Shown piece by piece: positions 35,326-43,672 of a DNA stretch of 64,000 nucleotides. Within the stretch, counting starts at the first letter, position 1. Every line of letters starts with the position of its first letter. The translations under genes and the position numbers were made by a program. The stretch lies in NCBI GenBank assembly GCA_963829835.1, contig CAWHKC010000004.1, positions 1,178,001-1,242,000 of the forward strand, in the 5' to 3' direction. Origin of the DNA: Berkiella sp963829835. GTDB lineage: Bacteria; Pseudomonadota; Gammaproteobacteria; Berkiellales; Berkiellaceae. The notes under the pieces are model-generated. The model worked only from the letters and a program-made list of their open reading frames with translations. It made no database searches and had not been told where the DNA came from.

Positions 35326-36171
35326 ATGGTCTTGTTTAATGTCTGTATTGGTATTGCAGCAGCAGCCCTAAGTGCTATCCCCGTTTTTTTTATGAAGACC
35401 AAGTCGGGACGCTTAATAGGATTTATTGTTGCCCTCGGTATTGGAGCAGTCTTTGTTGGGATCTCTAATGCCTATTTTTACCCTGAATATCTAGGTTGGA
35501 ATTTTGAACGAGAGATCAAAAAGCAACCATTGTTTTCACTTATTGCTCAAACCAATCCTGATATTTTTAACCAATATATAAAAGATGTTAAAAAGAACTT
35601 AAGGGAAAAAGAAGATCCTAACTTAGTTTCTGCCTACTCTGCTAATATGGTGAATAAGATATTTTACCAGAGCTTAAGTCATGCGCCAGATGATTATATT
35701 GTGCTTTACTTGAAAGCAACGCTTGAGCTTTATCATCACCTCAATGGGGTTGATCCCCGAGGAGTGATTAAACTTGAAAATGGCAGTAGTGATATTGGGG
35801 TTGATTTAAATAGCATCTTTGAGAAAAAAGATTTTCAAGCACTGTTAAATCATCTGCTTGATACCAAACGATACGTGATAGAAGCAAGTAGTAAAACACC
35901 CACAGCCCCTCCCACTGACAAACAAGCAGAGCCTTTATTACAAGGCGTTATGACAACCCTTGCCAACAAATTTGGAGGTGATGTTGTTAGATCCGTATTT
36001 ACCAATCCTAAACAAATTCCGGCGAATGTTGGCGCTCAGGTAATCATTGAATTTTATACGCAAATTTTAGCGCTAGGACCTGAGAATGCAGGCATGGTTA
36101 TGCGTTTTGTTTCTAATTTGAAATCTATGCAAGTCTCAAAACCGCAACAAGTAACGAAAGCGCCACACTGA
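35326..36171 (+). CDS. membrane-anchored protein of unknown function
   Basis: The 281-residue protein has two N-terminal TM helices (about 5-24 and 29-50) and a large soluble C-terminal domain, mostly helical. I do not recognise it. AAAGGGAG lies before the ATG at 35326. It follows the duplicated exported protein by 53 bases on the same strand and could be co-transcribed. It ends 32 bases before the convergent permease gene. Confidence 0.7.
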   Translation: MVLFNVCIGIAAAALSAIPVFFMKTKSGRLIGFIVALGIGAVFVGISNAYFYPEYLGWNFEREIKKQPLFSLIAQTNPDIFNQYIKDVKKNLREKEDPNLVSAYSANMVNKIFYQSLSHAPDDYIVLYLKATLELYHHLNGVDPRGVIKLENGSSDIGVDLNSIFEKKDFQALLNHLLDTKRYVIEASSKTPTAPPTDKQAEPLLQGVMTTLANKFGGDVVRSVFTNPKQIPANVGAQVIIEFYTQILALGPENAGMVMRFVSNLKSMQVSKPQQVTKAPH

Positions 36172-36203
36172 GCGCTTACATAAGAAACGACACTGGTTAG
36201 ATG

Positions 36204-37253
36204 TTATGACCTCATTTTCATTACCCCAACTGTTAACAATGGGATGATAAACACGCCCAACATAAACCAGGTAAGTAAACCATATCCTTGAACAATTAAA
36301 TTGATCAAACCAAATTGCGACAAGCCAAAAGCTACCATTAAAAGCACAGCAATGAAAATCTTCTTATTTTTAGTAATAGCAAGACGCTCATTAAATGCAT
36401 GTACCAACCCTACACCCGTTTCAATTAATGTGCCAATAAGAATAACGGAAAAGGCAATAGTTAATAAGGGTATAGCCAACTGTTCTAACATGAAGGTGGA
36501 AGGTACGGTTTTATTAAGAATATCAGGATATTCAGTTAATAAAGCCATAAAAAGCATAATACCTGGAATGCTAGCAAATGGTCCCGCTAATATTCCCGAT
36601 ATAATTGCTTGCTTATTTGTTTTAAAATAACGCAAGGTAAATAAAATTGCTGGTATACAGCCTAAATTATAGGCAGCATAAGTTAAGCCATTTTTTATCC
36701 AACCCATACCATTAGGTAAAGAAAATGTAGTGGGCATTAATTGTTGATTACTGTTTTGATAGCAGCATATTACAAATGTCACAAACACAATATATAACAA
36801 AAATGACCATAATGAGAACATCTTTTCAATAGATTTACTGCCTCTAAATACCATGATAGTAATATAAACAAAAGGTAAAATTAGCCCTACCATGTAAGGT
36901 AATCCTAATAAGTCTTGTAACATACTGCCCACAGAGGCAGCTATTACCGATAAAGCTATAAGGACTAAATAAAGATAAGCAATTTCAAATAATACCCATC
37001 CTTTTCCTAATAGCACTTTAAAAAAAGTTTTATAATCATAGGCGTGATAGAGTTTTGCTAGCAAAAAACATAAAGCGCACACAAATGACCAAACGGCTGT
37101 GGTTAACAACAATCCATAAAAACCATTGAGCGGCCCCAAATTTAGAAAGTATTGAACAATTTCTTGACCCGTACAATAGCCACCTGAAATGACAATAGAT
37201 TGGAAGGTAATTCCAGGCAAGATATATACTTTGAAAAAATTTGAATTAAACAT
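36204..37253 (-). CDS. YkvI-like APC-superfamily permease
   Basis: The 349-residue inner-membrane protein has about ten TM helices and the N-terminal ISGGYCTGQEIVQYF phrase typical of the YkvI group (GGG.ATGQEI), a branch of the amino acid-polyamine transporter superfamily. It is the last gene of the minus-strand operon after dgcA-like and dgcN-like genes, ten bases behind the former, which suggests uptake of an amino acid such as D-glutamate or a dipeptide. The substrate is inferred from context only. Confidence 0.8.
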   Translation of the reverse strand: MFNSNFFKVYILPGITFQSIVISGGYCTGQEIVQYFLNLGPLNGFYGLLLTTAVWSFVCALCFLLAKLYHAYDYKTFFKVLLGKGWVLFEIAYLYLVLIALSVIAASVGSMLQDLLGLPYMVGLILPFVYITIMVFRGSKSIEKMFSLWSFLLYIVFVTFVICCYQNSNQQLMPTTFSLPNGMGWIKNGLTYAAYNLGCIPAILFTLRYFKTNKQAIISGILAGPFASIPGIMLFMALLTEYPDILNKTVPSTFMLEQLAIPLLTIAFSVILIGTLIETGVGLVHAFNERLAITKNKKIFIAVLLMVAFGLSQFGLINLIVQGYGLLTWFMLGVFIIPLLTVGVMKMRS

Positions 37254-37262
37254 TTCACACCT

Positions 37263-38330
37263 TTATATTTTCTTCAGACCTAAGCCAGGCAAATCTAAGG
37301 GCGACATCAGGCCATTTTTCAAATGAAACCCACCTGTAACAATATCGTTTGCTAAATCTAAACTGCCATCTAAGTCAAGATAGCGTGTTTGTCTTGATGA
37401 AAAAGCAACATGTAACGCCGCACTAATGCTAATAATGCTTTCATCCATACATCCCCACATCAGATCAATATTGGCTTTTTTAGCCACAGCTGCAATTTTT
37501 AATGCACCATAAATACCACCGCATTTCATTAACTTAATATTAAAAATCCCACAGCTGGGAATTGGGGCAATTGCCTTCATCGCATCTTGAGCATTTAAAA
37601 TGCTTTCGTCCAAGGCAATCATTTTTTTATGCTCATCTTTGAGCTCATGCAAATCCTGAACAGCGTTTGCTTTTAGCGGTTGTTCTATAAATTCAATATC
37701 TACGTGCTTTGTTCTTGCAATGAAATTGATTAGATCGCTCAAGTGATACCCTTGATTGGGATCAACACGAATAGTAATACTTGAACCATAGTGTTCTCTC
37801 AATTTGATTACTCTTTCTACATCTTCCTCTACATCACAACCGAGTTTCACTTTCAACACACTAAAGCCTCGTTCAACATATTCAGCCGCCTCGATCATAG
37901 TATCTTTGATATTTTTAATACCGATGGTAATTGAGGTTGGCAATTGTTGGTGAACCCGACCTAGTACTTCTACTAAAGGCTTATTTTGCATTTGCGCATA
38001 TAAATCATGCAAAGCAATATCAACGGCGGCACATGCTGCAGGAGAATGGCCCAATTGTCTTAAGACTTCTGGTTTTAATTGCTCGATATCTGCAAGATCA
38101 CGGTTAATTAACCATGCTAAAGCCTCTTGCGTTAACTGATTCAAACACACATCCATTGTCTCTTGCGTCACTTCAGCTGCTGGCGATCCCGCTCCTAACC
38201 CTACTATCCCATTGTCAGCAATTATCTCAACAATCACATTTTCTGCAGTAGTTTGTGTCTTATAAGCAACTTTATAAGGCCTGGTTAATTCGAAGGCATG
38301 ATAATAAGTCTTAATTGAGCGAATTTTCAT
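37263..38330 (-). CDS. dgcA: enolase-superfamily epimerase, DgcA-like (N-acetyl-D-Glu racemase / dipeptide epimerase)
   Basis: The 355-residue enzyme belongs to the mandelate racemase branch of the enolase superfamily. The KxK base motif (SVLKVKLG), the metal ligands (RVDPNQGY, FIEQPLK, ALDESIL) and the second lysine (NIKLMKCGG) are all present. Relatives are L-Ala-D/L-Glu epimerases and DgcA, which converts N-acetyl-D-glutamate to the L form. The gene next to it is DgcN-like, and the pair together defines the described DgcN-DgcA D-glutamate route. The start at 38330 has GAGG before it. It overlaps the dgcN-like stop by 20 bases. Confidence 0.85.
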   Translation of the reverse strand: MKIRSIKTYYHAFELTRPYKVAYKTQTTAENVIVEIIADNGIVGLGAGSPAAEVTQETMDVCLNQLTQEALAWLINRDLADIEQLKPEVLRQLGHSPAACAAVDIALHDLYAQMQNKPLVEVLGRVHQQLPTSITIGIKNIKDTMIEAAEYVERGFSVLKVKLGCDVEEDVERVIKLREHYGSSITIRVDPNQGYHLSDLINFIARTKHVDIEFIEQPLKANAVQDLHELKDEHKKMIALDESILNAQDAMKAIAPIPSCGIFNIKLMKCGGIYGALKIAAVAKKANIDLMWGCMDESIISISAALHVAFSSRQTRYLDLDGSLDLANDIVTGGFHLKNGLMSPLDLPGLGLKKI

Positions 38331-39399
38331 GGCAAGCCTCACCCAGATTTTGTGCGATAAATTGTTTGATAATTGGCAAAAGTGCAGCCACGCCTTCCTC
38401 TCTTGGGCATACTGTTGGCAATCCTGTTTCAGCCTGAACGCGATCTTTTGCTTGTTGCCAGCTTTCCCTGGTAAGACTCCCTGTATTCAGAGTCACTGCT
38501 ATCACCTTTGCCCCGTACATTTTTATTAACGCGATCTCATCTTTTAGGCTGGGCAAAGGATAAAATACCTTCTCACCATGATTAAAATATTTTCTTCCAA
38601 CAGCATGTTGTAAAATCACCCCTTTGGCGCCGCCGGAGCAAATAAATTCAGCACCGCATGGGCCACTTGGATTGCGAAGCGCAGATTGTCCTTCCATTAA
38701 AATCAGATCGGGCTTAGCTTCATTGACACAAGAAATAATCGCATGCTCTAATTCACCAGAAACAAAATCATTTAAAGTGCTATCAAAAATAAAGCCATAA
38801 CGAAAACCTTGTAGCCAGCCAGTTTGACCCGTATAAATCATTTCCGTATGGATACCATTTTCATTGCAATGTTTGTATAGCAACTGCGACGTCGTACGTT
38901 TGCCAATAGCACAATCGGTTCCCAAAACAGCAATGCGGGGTGTTTTAATTTGCGAAATTGCCCCTTGCCAAGCATGCAATTGATTGAATGGCTTTGGTTT
39001 TCTAATATCAATAACCTCGGTTTGATATTTATTGACAAGTGGCCATAATATGGGATGTTCATAAACCAGTTCATGTAAACCATTTACGACACATAATTTA
39101 TTTTCAATAGCCGTAGCCAGGGCCTCTTGCAAGCTGGAGGTGATGTAACCACCTCGGGTTGCAACGCCAATAATACAATGCGTCGGCTTATTTTTTAGTT
39201 CCGATATTGCCTCTTGAACCGTGCTATATATTGGTATATTTCTATCTTTTCCATCAATCACAACACCTGCATCTTGACCTGCATGAATCGGATCAATGAC
39301 AGCTCTGATAGGATATCGACTTAAACCCGTAATCAGGCCATGGGCCGTTTTCCCATAGTATTGGCTGAGTTGGCCATCGGTTAATATAATTGCATTCAT
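38311..39399 (-). CDS. dgcN: DUF1611 family protein, DgcN-like (D-glutamate N-acetyltransferase)
   Basis: This 362-residue protein has a DUF1611 layout: an N-terminal Rossmann-type domain (MNAIILTDGQLSQYYGKTAHG) and a C-terminal P-loop domain with IAVLGTDCAIGKRTTS near residue 150. In the described pathway DgcN N-acetylates D-glutamate before DgcA racemises it; that is known from Pseudoalteromonas and assigned here by family and neighbour. The start at 39399 gives the usual family N terminus; a longer frame reaches 39435 inside the preceding gene. Located mid-operon between the 405-residue protein and DgcA. Confidence 0.85.
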   Translation of the reverse strand: MNAIILTDGQLSQYYGKTAHGLITGLSRYPIRAVIDPIHAGQDAGVVIDGKDRNIPIYSTVQEAISELKNKPTHCIIGVATRGGYITSSLQEALATAIENKLCVVNGLHELVYEHPILWPLVNKYQTEVIDIRKPKPFNQLHAWQGAISQIKTPRIAVLGTDCAIGKRTTSQLLYKHCNENGIHTEMIYTGQTGWLQGFRYGFIFDSTLNDFVSGELEHAIISCVNEAKPDLILMEGQSALRNPSGPCGAEFICSGGAKGVILQHAVGRKYFNHGEKVFYPLPSLKDEIALIKMYGAKVIAVTLNTGSLTRESWQQAKDRVQAETGLPTVCPREEGVAALLPIIKQFIAQNLGEACHENSLN

Positions 39400-39412
39400 T
39401 ATGATAGATACC

Positions 39413-40630
39413 TCATTCGTTATGTGTTTTTGCACAAGTCGGGGCTTGCGCTTGATCTTTTACTTGTGTTTGATCATCAGACACTTTTGGCGATTCAAGT
39501 TGCAATGTGCGCTTAAATTGAACTAATAATTGTTTCACAGGATTACTACTACACTGACGTAAAATCGTCGCGTTGATGTAAAACGCATCTATATCAGTAG
39601 CATCTGGAAAGTGATATTCAATCTCAGGATTAATTTCTTTAAGGCATTTAACATTAGCCGCTACGCTCTCAAGTAGCTTTGGATTGATATCTGGACTTTT
39701 CTTAGGTAGAGGTTGCTTTGATGATATGAGTATTCTGCTCACGACTCTATCATCACCAACTGCTGTATAAGGAATTACTTTGGAGAATTCATCTTTTCTA
39801 TTTGCAGCAAAACCAGGTTTTGTGTAAACAAATGAAAGTTTTTGTCCGTGATCATAATACAATTCACGATAAAACCTATCAAAATGTGGCTCATCAAAAG
39901 ATTGACTATGCTTTAGGTGAGAACTATTAGGCGCTTTCGCCCATGAAATTTTGATACTACAGCCATGTTTATCAAAGAGATATTTAAAAAGTGCCGTCTG
40001 CGCTAAAAAATATTCTCGATTAGTTACATCGTACTTTGAAAAACGTCCTGGATTCAAAATTTGCCAGGTATCTGTGCTGATGATATGCTTGGTATCAGGA
40101 CTTATCATTTCCTTAGGTTCAACATCGACTTGCTCAAACTTATTTATTTTACGCGCTTGAGCCTCTAAATCATCACGAATACCTGCATAAGCGCGCTCTT
40201 TGATTATTTCAGAAGATAATTGAAATACATAATGTTGCTCAATATGTAAATTTTGTAATATATGTTTAAGTTTTTTGATATATTTATATCGTCGTTTTGC
40301 TACATCCGCAGGGTTTCTGCAACTCTCATGCCTGCACTCAAATGCAAAATGATCACCAATTAAAATATGGACTTTTGCACCAGGCACAAGAACTTCACGC
40401 CTGAGTTTTTCTGCGGCCAATAGCATTGTATAAATATCTATCGGCAAACCTCTGGATAAGCCGTTATCATGCGTAACAAAGCCAAATCCAACAACGATAT
40501 TCGGTTTCGTTTTAGCAATTTCATCATATTTCTTATCAATTAAATCAGTGTTGTTAACACAATTGGTTGATTTACGTAAGCTTTCTTGTAAGCGAGCAAA
40601 ATCCTGTCCTAACATAAGGCACCTCTTCAA
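39413..40630 (-). CDS. unknown enzyme-like protein heading the D-glutamate-type operon
   Basis: I do not recognise this 405-residue soluble protein. Residues about 47-110 alternate helices and buried strands (NIVVGFGFVTHD, LPIDIYTMLLAAEKLRRE, AKVHILIGDHFAFE), which resembles a nucleotide-binding Rossmann or HUP fold such as class I aminoacyl-tRNA synthetases. A later phrase, FSKVIPYTAVGDDRVVSR, could be a second substrate loop. Four cysteines near residues 25 and 115-120 are not a clear metal site. It is first in the operon, after a structured leader with an intrinsic terminator; AGAGGTG precedes its ATG. Catalysis on a D-Glu-type compound is inferred from neighbours only. Confidence 0.65.
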   Translation of the reverse strand: MKRCLMLGQDFARLQESLRKSTNCVNNTDLIDKKYDEIAKTKPNIVVGFGFVTHDNGLSRGLPIDIYTMLLAAEKLRREVLVPGAKVHILIGDHFAFECRHESCRNPADVAKRRYKYIKKLKHILQNLHIEQHYVFQLSSEIIKERAYAGIRDDLEAQARKINKFEQVDVEPKEMISPDTKHIISTDTWQILNPGRFSKYDVTNREYFLAQTALFKYLFDKHGCSIKISWAKAPNSSHLKHSQSFDEPHFDRFYRELYYDHGQKLSFVYTKPGFAANRKDEFSKVIPYTAVGDDRVVSRILISSKQPLPKKSPDINPKLLESVAANVKCLKEINPEIEYHFPDATDIDAFYINATILRQCSSNPVKQLLVQFKRTLQLESPKVSDDQTQVKDQAQAPTCAKTHNE

Positions 40631-40647
40631 GTTTTAGATTGGCAAAA

Positions 40648-40675
40648 AAAAACCCCGGTTTTGGCCGGGGTTTTT
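40648..40675 (-). terminator. intrinsic terminator in the operon leader (attenuator)
   Basis: On the minus strand AAAAACCCCGG and CCGGGGTTTTT form an 11-bp stem with a six-base loop, followed by a run of nine T at 40652-40644. It lies 18 bases upstream of the start codon of the 405-residue protein, so it would stop transcription before the operon. The GC core (CCCCGG) makes it strong. Confidence 0.85.
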
Positions 40676-40694
40676 GATTTTATTGATATTTTTT

Positions 40695-40790
40695 ATATCA
40701 GCATGCATCACCCGGCTTATACAGCATAATCAGGTTTAGCATAAGAAAAGAGTATACAGATGCGTTTTGCACCGAAGTGGGGATTGATAT
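40695..40790 (-). ncRNA. structured 5' leader, candidate riboswitch or attenuator
   Basis: Read on the minus strand, AUAUCA (40790-40785) pairs with UGAUAU (40700-40695), and AUCCCC just inside pairs with GGGUGAU (40713-40707) with one bulged U; a GCAUGC loop lies between the two helices. Enclosed are a GGUGC-AAAAC-GCAUC hairpin (40773-40759), which could alternatively be a CAC-UUCG-GUG tetraloop hairpin, and a CUUAU...AUAAG stem (40745-40716). GCCGGG (40716-40711) can pair with CCCGGC inside the terminator (40669-40664), so the helix and terminator stem compete. It matches no class I know. No ligand can be named. Confidence 0.5.
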
Positions 40791-41109
40791 AATGTTATTT
40801 ACACGCATAGTCTTCTCAATAAAAAAATAAATACTCCATATGAACTTATATCATTGAAATTATACTGTCAACCTCTTTACAAATAAAATTATCAAAAACT
40901 GATAAAGCCAATTTATTCGAGGACAAATGGGCTAAAATATCTTATCCATAATAAATGATAGCTAAAGCGTGAGATAAGAGTATACTCATAGCGAAATGCA
41001 TTGAGCTCGCGTATAGACATTCCTGATTTGAAGCATTCAAAATTCAGATCCCCTGTGATTTCAAGAAATAATGAGTTTTTTTCTTACTTTCCTACCTTTG
41101 GATTCATAT
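40791..41109. other. AT-rich spacer without a recognised gene
   Basis: About 320 bases between the leader of the minus-strand operon and the promoter of the small-peptide locus. No ORF with a ribosome site was found. It should hold the operon promoter on the minus strand, but no clear -35/-10 pair could be fixed. Confidence 0.4.
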
Positions 41110-41138
41110 TTGACATCACACTTTTGCGGGCTTAGGCT
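41110..41138 (+). promoter_or_regulatory. candidate promoter of the small-peptide locus
   Basis: TTGACA (41110-41115) is a perfect -35; after 17 bases comes TAGGCT (41133-41138), a weak -10. The resulting leader before the ATG at 41176 would be about 30 bases. The weak -10 suggests activation may be needed. Confidence 0.45.
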
Positions 41139-41175
41139 CTAGCGACAGTCCTTTACATAAATATCGGAGAAAGCA

Positions 41176-41337
41176 ATGAATCTCATTATAGATAATATTA
41201 AAGACGATCTAGGTCATCTTAAAAATGATGTTAAAGATCTGATAATTACTACCATTGATAATGTGAAAGAAGAAAAACAAAAAACACAAGATAAAATACA
41301 CAAAGTAATTAAGCACATTAAAGAGGACTTAAAATAA
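41176..41337 (+). CDS. 53-residue charged amphipathic peptide next to a microcin-like gene
   Basis: GGAGA stands seven bases before the ATG at 41176. The peptide is almost all Ile/Leu/Val plus Asp/Glu/Lys (MNLIIDNIKDDLGHLKNDVK, ending HIKEDLK) and should fold into one long amphipathic or coiled-coil helix, without Cys, Trp or a signal peptide. The microcin-like gene starts 47 bases later on the same strand with its own ribosome site, so both are likely one transcript. It could be an immunity protein, a partner peptide or a regulator; none is proven. Confidence 0.6.
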   Translation: MNLIIDNIKDDLGHLKNDVKDLIITTIDNVKEEKQKTQDKIHKVIKHIKEDLK

Positions 41338-41384
41338 TATTTATAACTTCATTTTATAGTAATTTACTTATTTGCAGGTGATAT

Positions 41385-41654
41385 ATGAGAACATTAAATA
41401 ATAATGAAATTTCTGAAGTCTCGGGCGGGATTTTTGGATTTTTCTCAGGGCTTATCATGGGAAGTCTTGATTACAATATCAAAACCACTATCGTTGCCTC
41501 TTCAGCGGTTGAATGCCTCACATACTCTTTAGGCTATGTGAGCTATTTTGCCCCCGGCATTGTGTTTGGTGCTCCACACCTCATCCCCGTGGCATTAATA
41601 GGTGCAGGTTTTGGATATGTAGGATACGAATTGGCTCAAGTCTTAAAGGATTGA
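41385..41654 (+). CDS. class II microcin-like peptide with double-glycine leader
   Basis: The 89-residue precursor starts with MRTLNNNEISEVSGG, closely matching the colicin V leader; cleavage after Gly15 gives a 74-residue mature peptide. That part is hydrophobic with many Gly, Phe and Ala (IFGFFSGLIMGSLDYN, then FAPGIVFGAPHLIPVALIGA). GCAGGTGATAT lies before the ATG. It is the second gene of a small locus after the 53-residue peptide. No C39-type exporter or TolC gene is close by. Antibacterial activity is inferred from the leader and hydrophobic core. Confidence 0.78.
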   Translation: MRTLNNNEISEVSGGIFGFFSGLIMGSLDYNIKTTIVASSAVECLTYSLGYVSYFAPGIVFGAPHLIPVALIGAGFGYVGYELAQVLKD

Positions 41655-41664
41655 GTCGGCTGCT

Positions 41665-41694
41665 CGCAGGACACAAAATCGTGGGTGTCCTGCG
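41665..41694. repeat. intergenic hairpin repeat (CGCAGGACAC...GTGTCCTGCG)
   Basis: Ten perfect base pairs close a loop of ten bases right after the microcin-like gene, so it may also end its transcript. The same CGCAGGACA...TGTCCTGCG arms, and the following GAAGCAGGATAA, occur at 45113-45174, marking a dispersed family. Confidence 0.6.
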
Positions 41695-41720
41695 AAGCAG
41701 GATAAGAGCAAAAGTAATGT

Positions 41721-42719
41721 TTAGTTTTCAACTTCAACCGCTTCTAATAACTCTTCCAGCACTTGAGCTTTTAATATTTTATCTAAGATGAGCTTCAGTT
41801 CATCACTAGAGGTTTTTTCAAATTTTTCTTTTAACGATGCTGGCGCCATAGGGAATTTATGATCTAACAATTTTAATAACACCTCATAAGCACCTTGTTG
41901 GAGGCCTTGTTGATGACCTTGCTGGAGCCACTCTTGCTCCCATTGATCAATTCGTTCACTTAACATATTGCTTACCTCATCTAAATCTTCAAATGTTTTG
42001 CCAGGAAAACGCTTTCTAGCTTTCCATACTCGATTTATATAAACCACAAATGATTTTCTAACGTTTCGAAGTTGTTTGCTCTTTAAACGCTTACTTAATG
42101 TATCTACCACCTTCTTAAGGTTGGTTAAATCACTAACTCTTTCAAGCTCAATCAAAGAGGTTACTAAGTTATTATCAGTTAAATTATATTCTTCAAAAGA
42201 GATTTGGCCAACATCTAAAACCATATATTCTATATTTGGCTGATATTTCCTCAAACCTTCGGGAATTAAAGGACTTAAACAATTTTTTAAAATTGTTGGA
42301 GCATTCCAAGGTCGGCTTCCAGTATAAAATACTAAAGAGAACACTGGTGGCAAATGTTTATTTTCAATTTTGTTTTGCTTTAGCAAATCCTGATAAATAA
42401 GACCAACATAAGTTAAAATTCGCACCGCCATGAATCGTTCGATTTCGGATTGAAATTCTAACAGGCAAATAATATAGAGTGGTTGCCCCTTAAGTTCTAT
42501 TGCCCATATCAAATCATCTTCTCGTTCACGCAAATCTTCAGTAATTTTTTTAACATTTACGGCTCGCAAACTAGAAAAGTCTAAATTCTTTGCCCACAAG
42601 TGTGGAACAAAACCCTTGATTAATGATTCCATCATAATTGGGTGAGAGAATAATAACTTTAATGCATGGTCATAACCGTGATGAACGTGGTGCTTATCTT
42701 TGTTATCTTGCTTTGACAT
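41721..42719 (-). CDS. Rpn/YhgA-like PD-(D/E)XK nuclease family protein
   Basis: The 332-residue protein belongs to the recombination-promoting nuclease (formerly 'putative transposase YhgA') family: N-terminal HGYDHALKLLFSHPIMMESLIKGF, then a nuclease core with the metal site DDLIWAIELKG and LLEFQSE (the family's E-x-Q form), followed by RILTYVGLIYQDL. The C-terminal part is helical with a Gln-rich linker (WLQQGHQQGLQQGA) that often varies in this family. Members nick DNA and promote RecA-independent recombination. The gene stands alone in an accessory region. Confidence 0.9.
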   Translation of the reverse strand: MSKQDNKDKHHVHHGYDHALKLLFSHPIMMESLIKGFVPHLWAKNLDFSSLRAVNVKKITEDLREREDDLIWAIELKGQPLYIICLLEFQSEIERFMAVRILTYVGLIYQDLLKQNKIENKHLPPVFSLVFYTGSRPWNAPTILKNCLSPLIPEGLRKYQPNIEYMVLDVGQISFEEYNLTDNNLVTSLIELERVSDLTNLKKVVDTLSKRLKSKQLRNVRKSFVVYINRVWKARKRFPGKTFEDLDEVSNMLSERIDQWEQEWLQQGHQQGLQQGAYEVLLKLLDHKFPMAPASLKEKFEKTSSDELKLILDKILKAQVLEELLEAVEVEN

Positions 42720-43014
42720 CCTGCTTTACTTCTCTTACAAAGAAATTTCAGAGAGATCTTCCTATTGGTATGAAGAACGCATTTTTTCTACATTTTTTTA
42801 GAAAAATGTCATCATTTGAAAAATGTACGCCAATCATTTTGCTTTTACAATACATGAGGTGAGATTTTTTTTTGAACAAAGTTCCTGGGTAATCCGCAGG
42901 ATATATTTAATTTGGAATTGAGAGGATTTAGTGAAATTCGGTGTCAGGCTTGTAATTGTGCATTTCTCCCATTTATGGTGAATAGAGAACGGCAGATTTC
43001 TAGGAAAGTGAGAT
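42720..43014. other. 295-base spacer, no gene seen
   Basis: A short palindrome (ACATTTTT...AAAAATGT, 42790-42809) lies upstream of the Rpn gene on its strand. No ORF with a ribosome site is convincing; reading frames over this stretch are short and without family resemblance. Confidence 0.4.
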
Positions 43015-43434
43015 TCAGCTTTTACCATACAACACATAAGGTTCTTGAGTATCATCATGCACAGAAATTTGATGCCAGCCATGTTTCTCATAAAAACGGC
43101 ATACTGTTAAGTTATCAATGGCTATTTTAAGGGTCATTGGAGTATTTAGATTAAGTTCTGCAATTTGTAATAATTGAGATCCAATGCTTTTGCCTTGATA
43201 ATTAGGATGGATAAACAAGTTATGGACAAAATTATTGGCAGGATAAATGGAAACAAATCCAACGATCATCCCATTTTCTTCTGCAACCCAAACATTTTCG
43301 CCTTCAGTCGATTTTTGATAATCACCGATTTGGAAATCATTTTTAGGGCGAGTAAAAAATGTCTTAACACGTACAAGTTGAAATAACAGCTCAAGCTTGT
43401 CTATATCTTCATGCATTTGTTTTCTGATTATCAT
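43015..43434 (-). CDS. GNAT family N-acetyltransferase
   Basis: The 139-residue protein has the GNAT core: the VWVAEENGMIVGFVSIYP strand pair, the acetyl-CoA loop in LFIHPNYQGKSIGSQLL (pattern Q/R-x-x-G-x-G/A, here QGKSIG), and FYEKHGWHQI near the C terminus. The start at 43434 (MIIRKQ) is preferred; an upstream GTG at 43467 has no ribosome site. The acceptor is unknown. It is an isolated gene. Confidence 0.88.
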   Translation of the reverse strand: MIIRKQMHEDIDKLELLFQLVRVKTFFTRPKNDFQIGDYQKSTEGENVWVAEENGMIVGFVSIYPANNFVHNLFIHPNYQGKSIGSQLLQIAELNLNTPMTLKIAIDNLTVCRFYEKHGWHQISVHDDTQEPYVLYGKS

Positions 43435-43672
43435 AAATTGTATGCCTTTTGAAATGTTTGAATGCACTTAAATGAAAAGAATATCCAATTAAAAGTATTT
43501 AAACAATCAAATAGAAGTTATATATCCAAATTTTACATCTACTCGTCTGGTTCTGCTTACCTCTGATGTCATAAAAATATATACTCCGCCCACACAACCA
43601 CAAGTCTTCTCGCTCTAAAAATGCGAGGACAAGCACGCAAATCATACATTTAGCAAGCATCAAGGTTAAAAC

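Noticed and set aside
40695..40790. Thiamine (TPP) riboswitch, suggested by ACCUGAU on the minus strand
   Set aside because: The conserved CUGAGA and the P4-P5 arm (UGG...CCA followed by GCG.AGGGA) are missing, and the downstream genes are not thiamine genes.
41721..42719. Insertion-sequence transposase, since this family was once named putative transposase
   Set aside because: The protein is an Rpn-type PD-(D/E)XK nuclease; no terminal inverted repeats or target duplications flank it.
42834..43130. Short overlapping frames between the Rpn and GNAT genes
   Set aside because: They lack ribosome sites, overlap each other on both strands and partly run into the GNAT gene.
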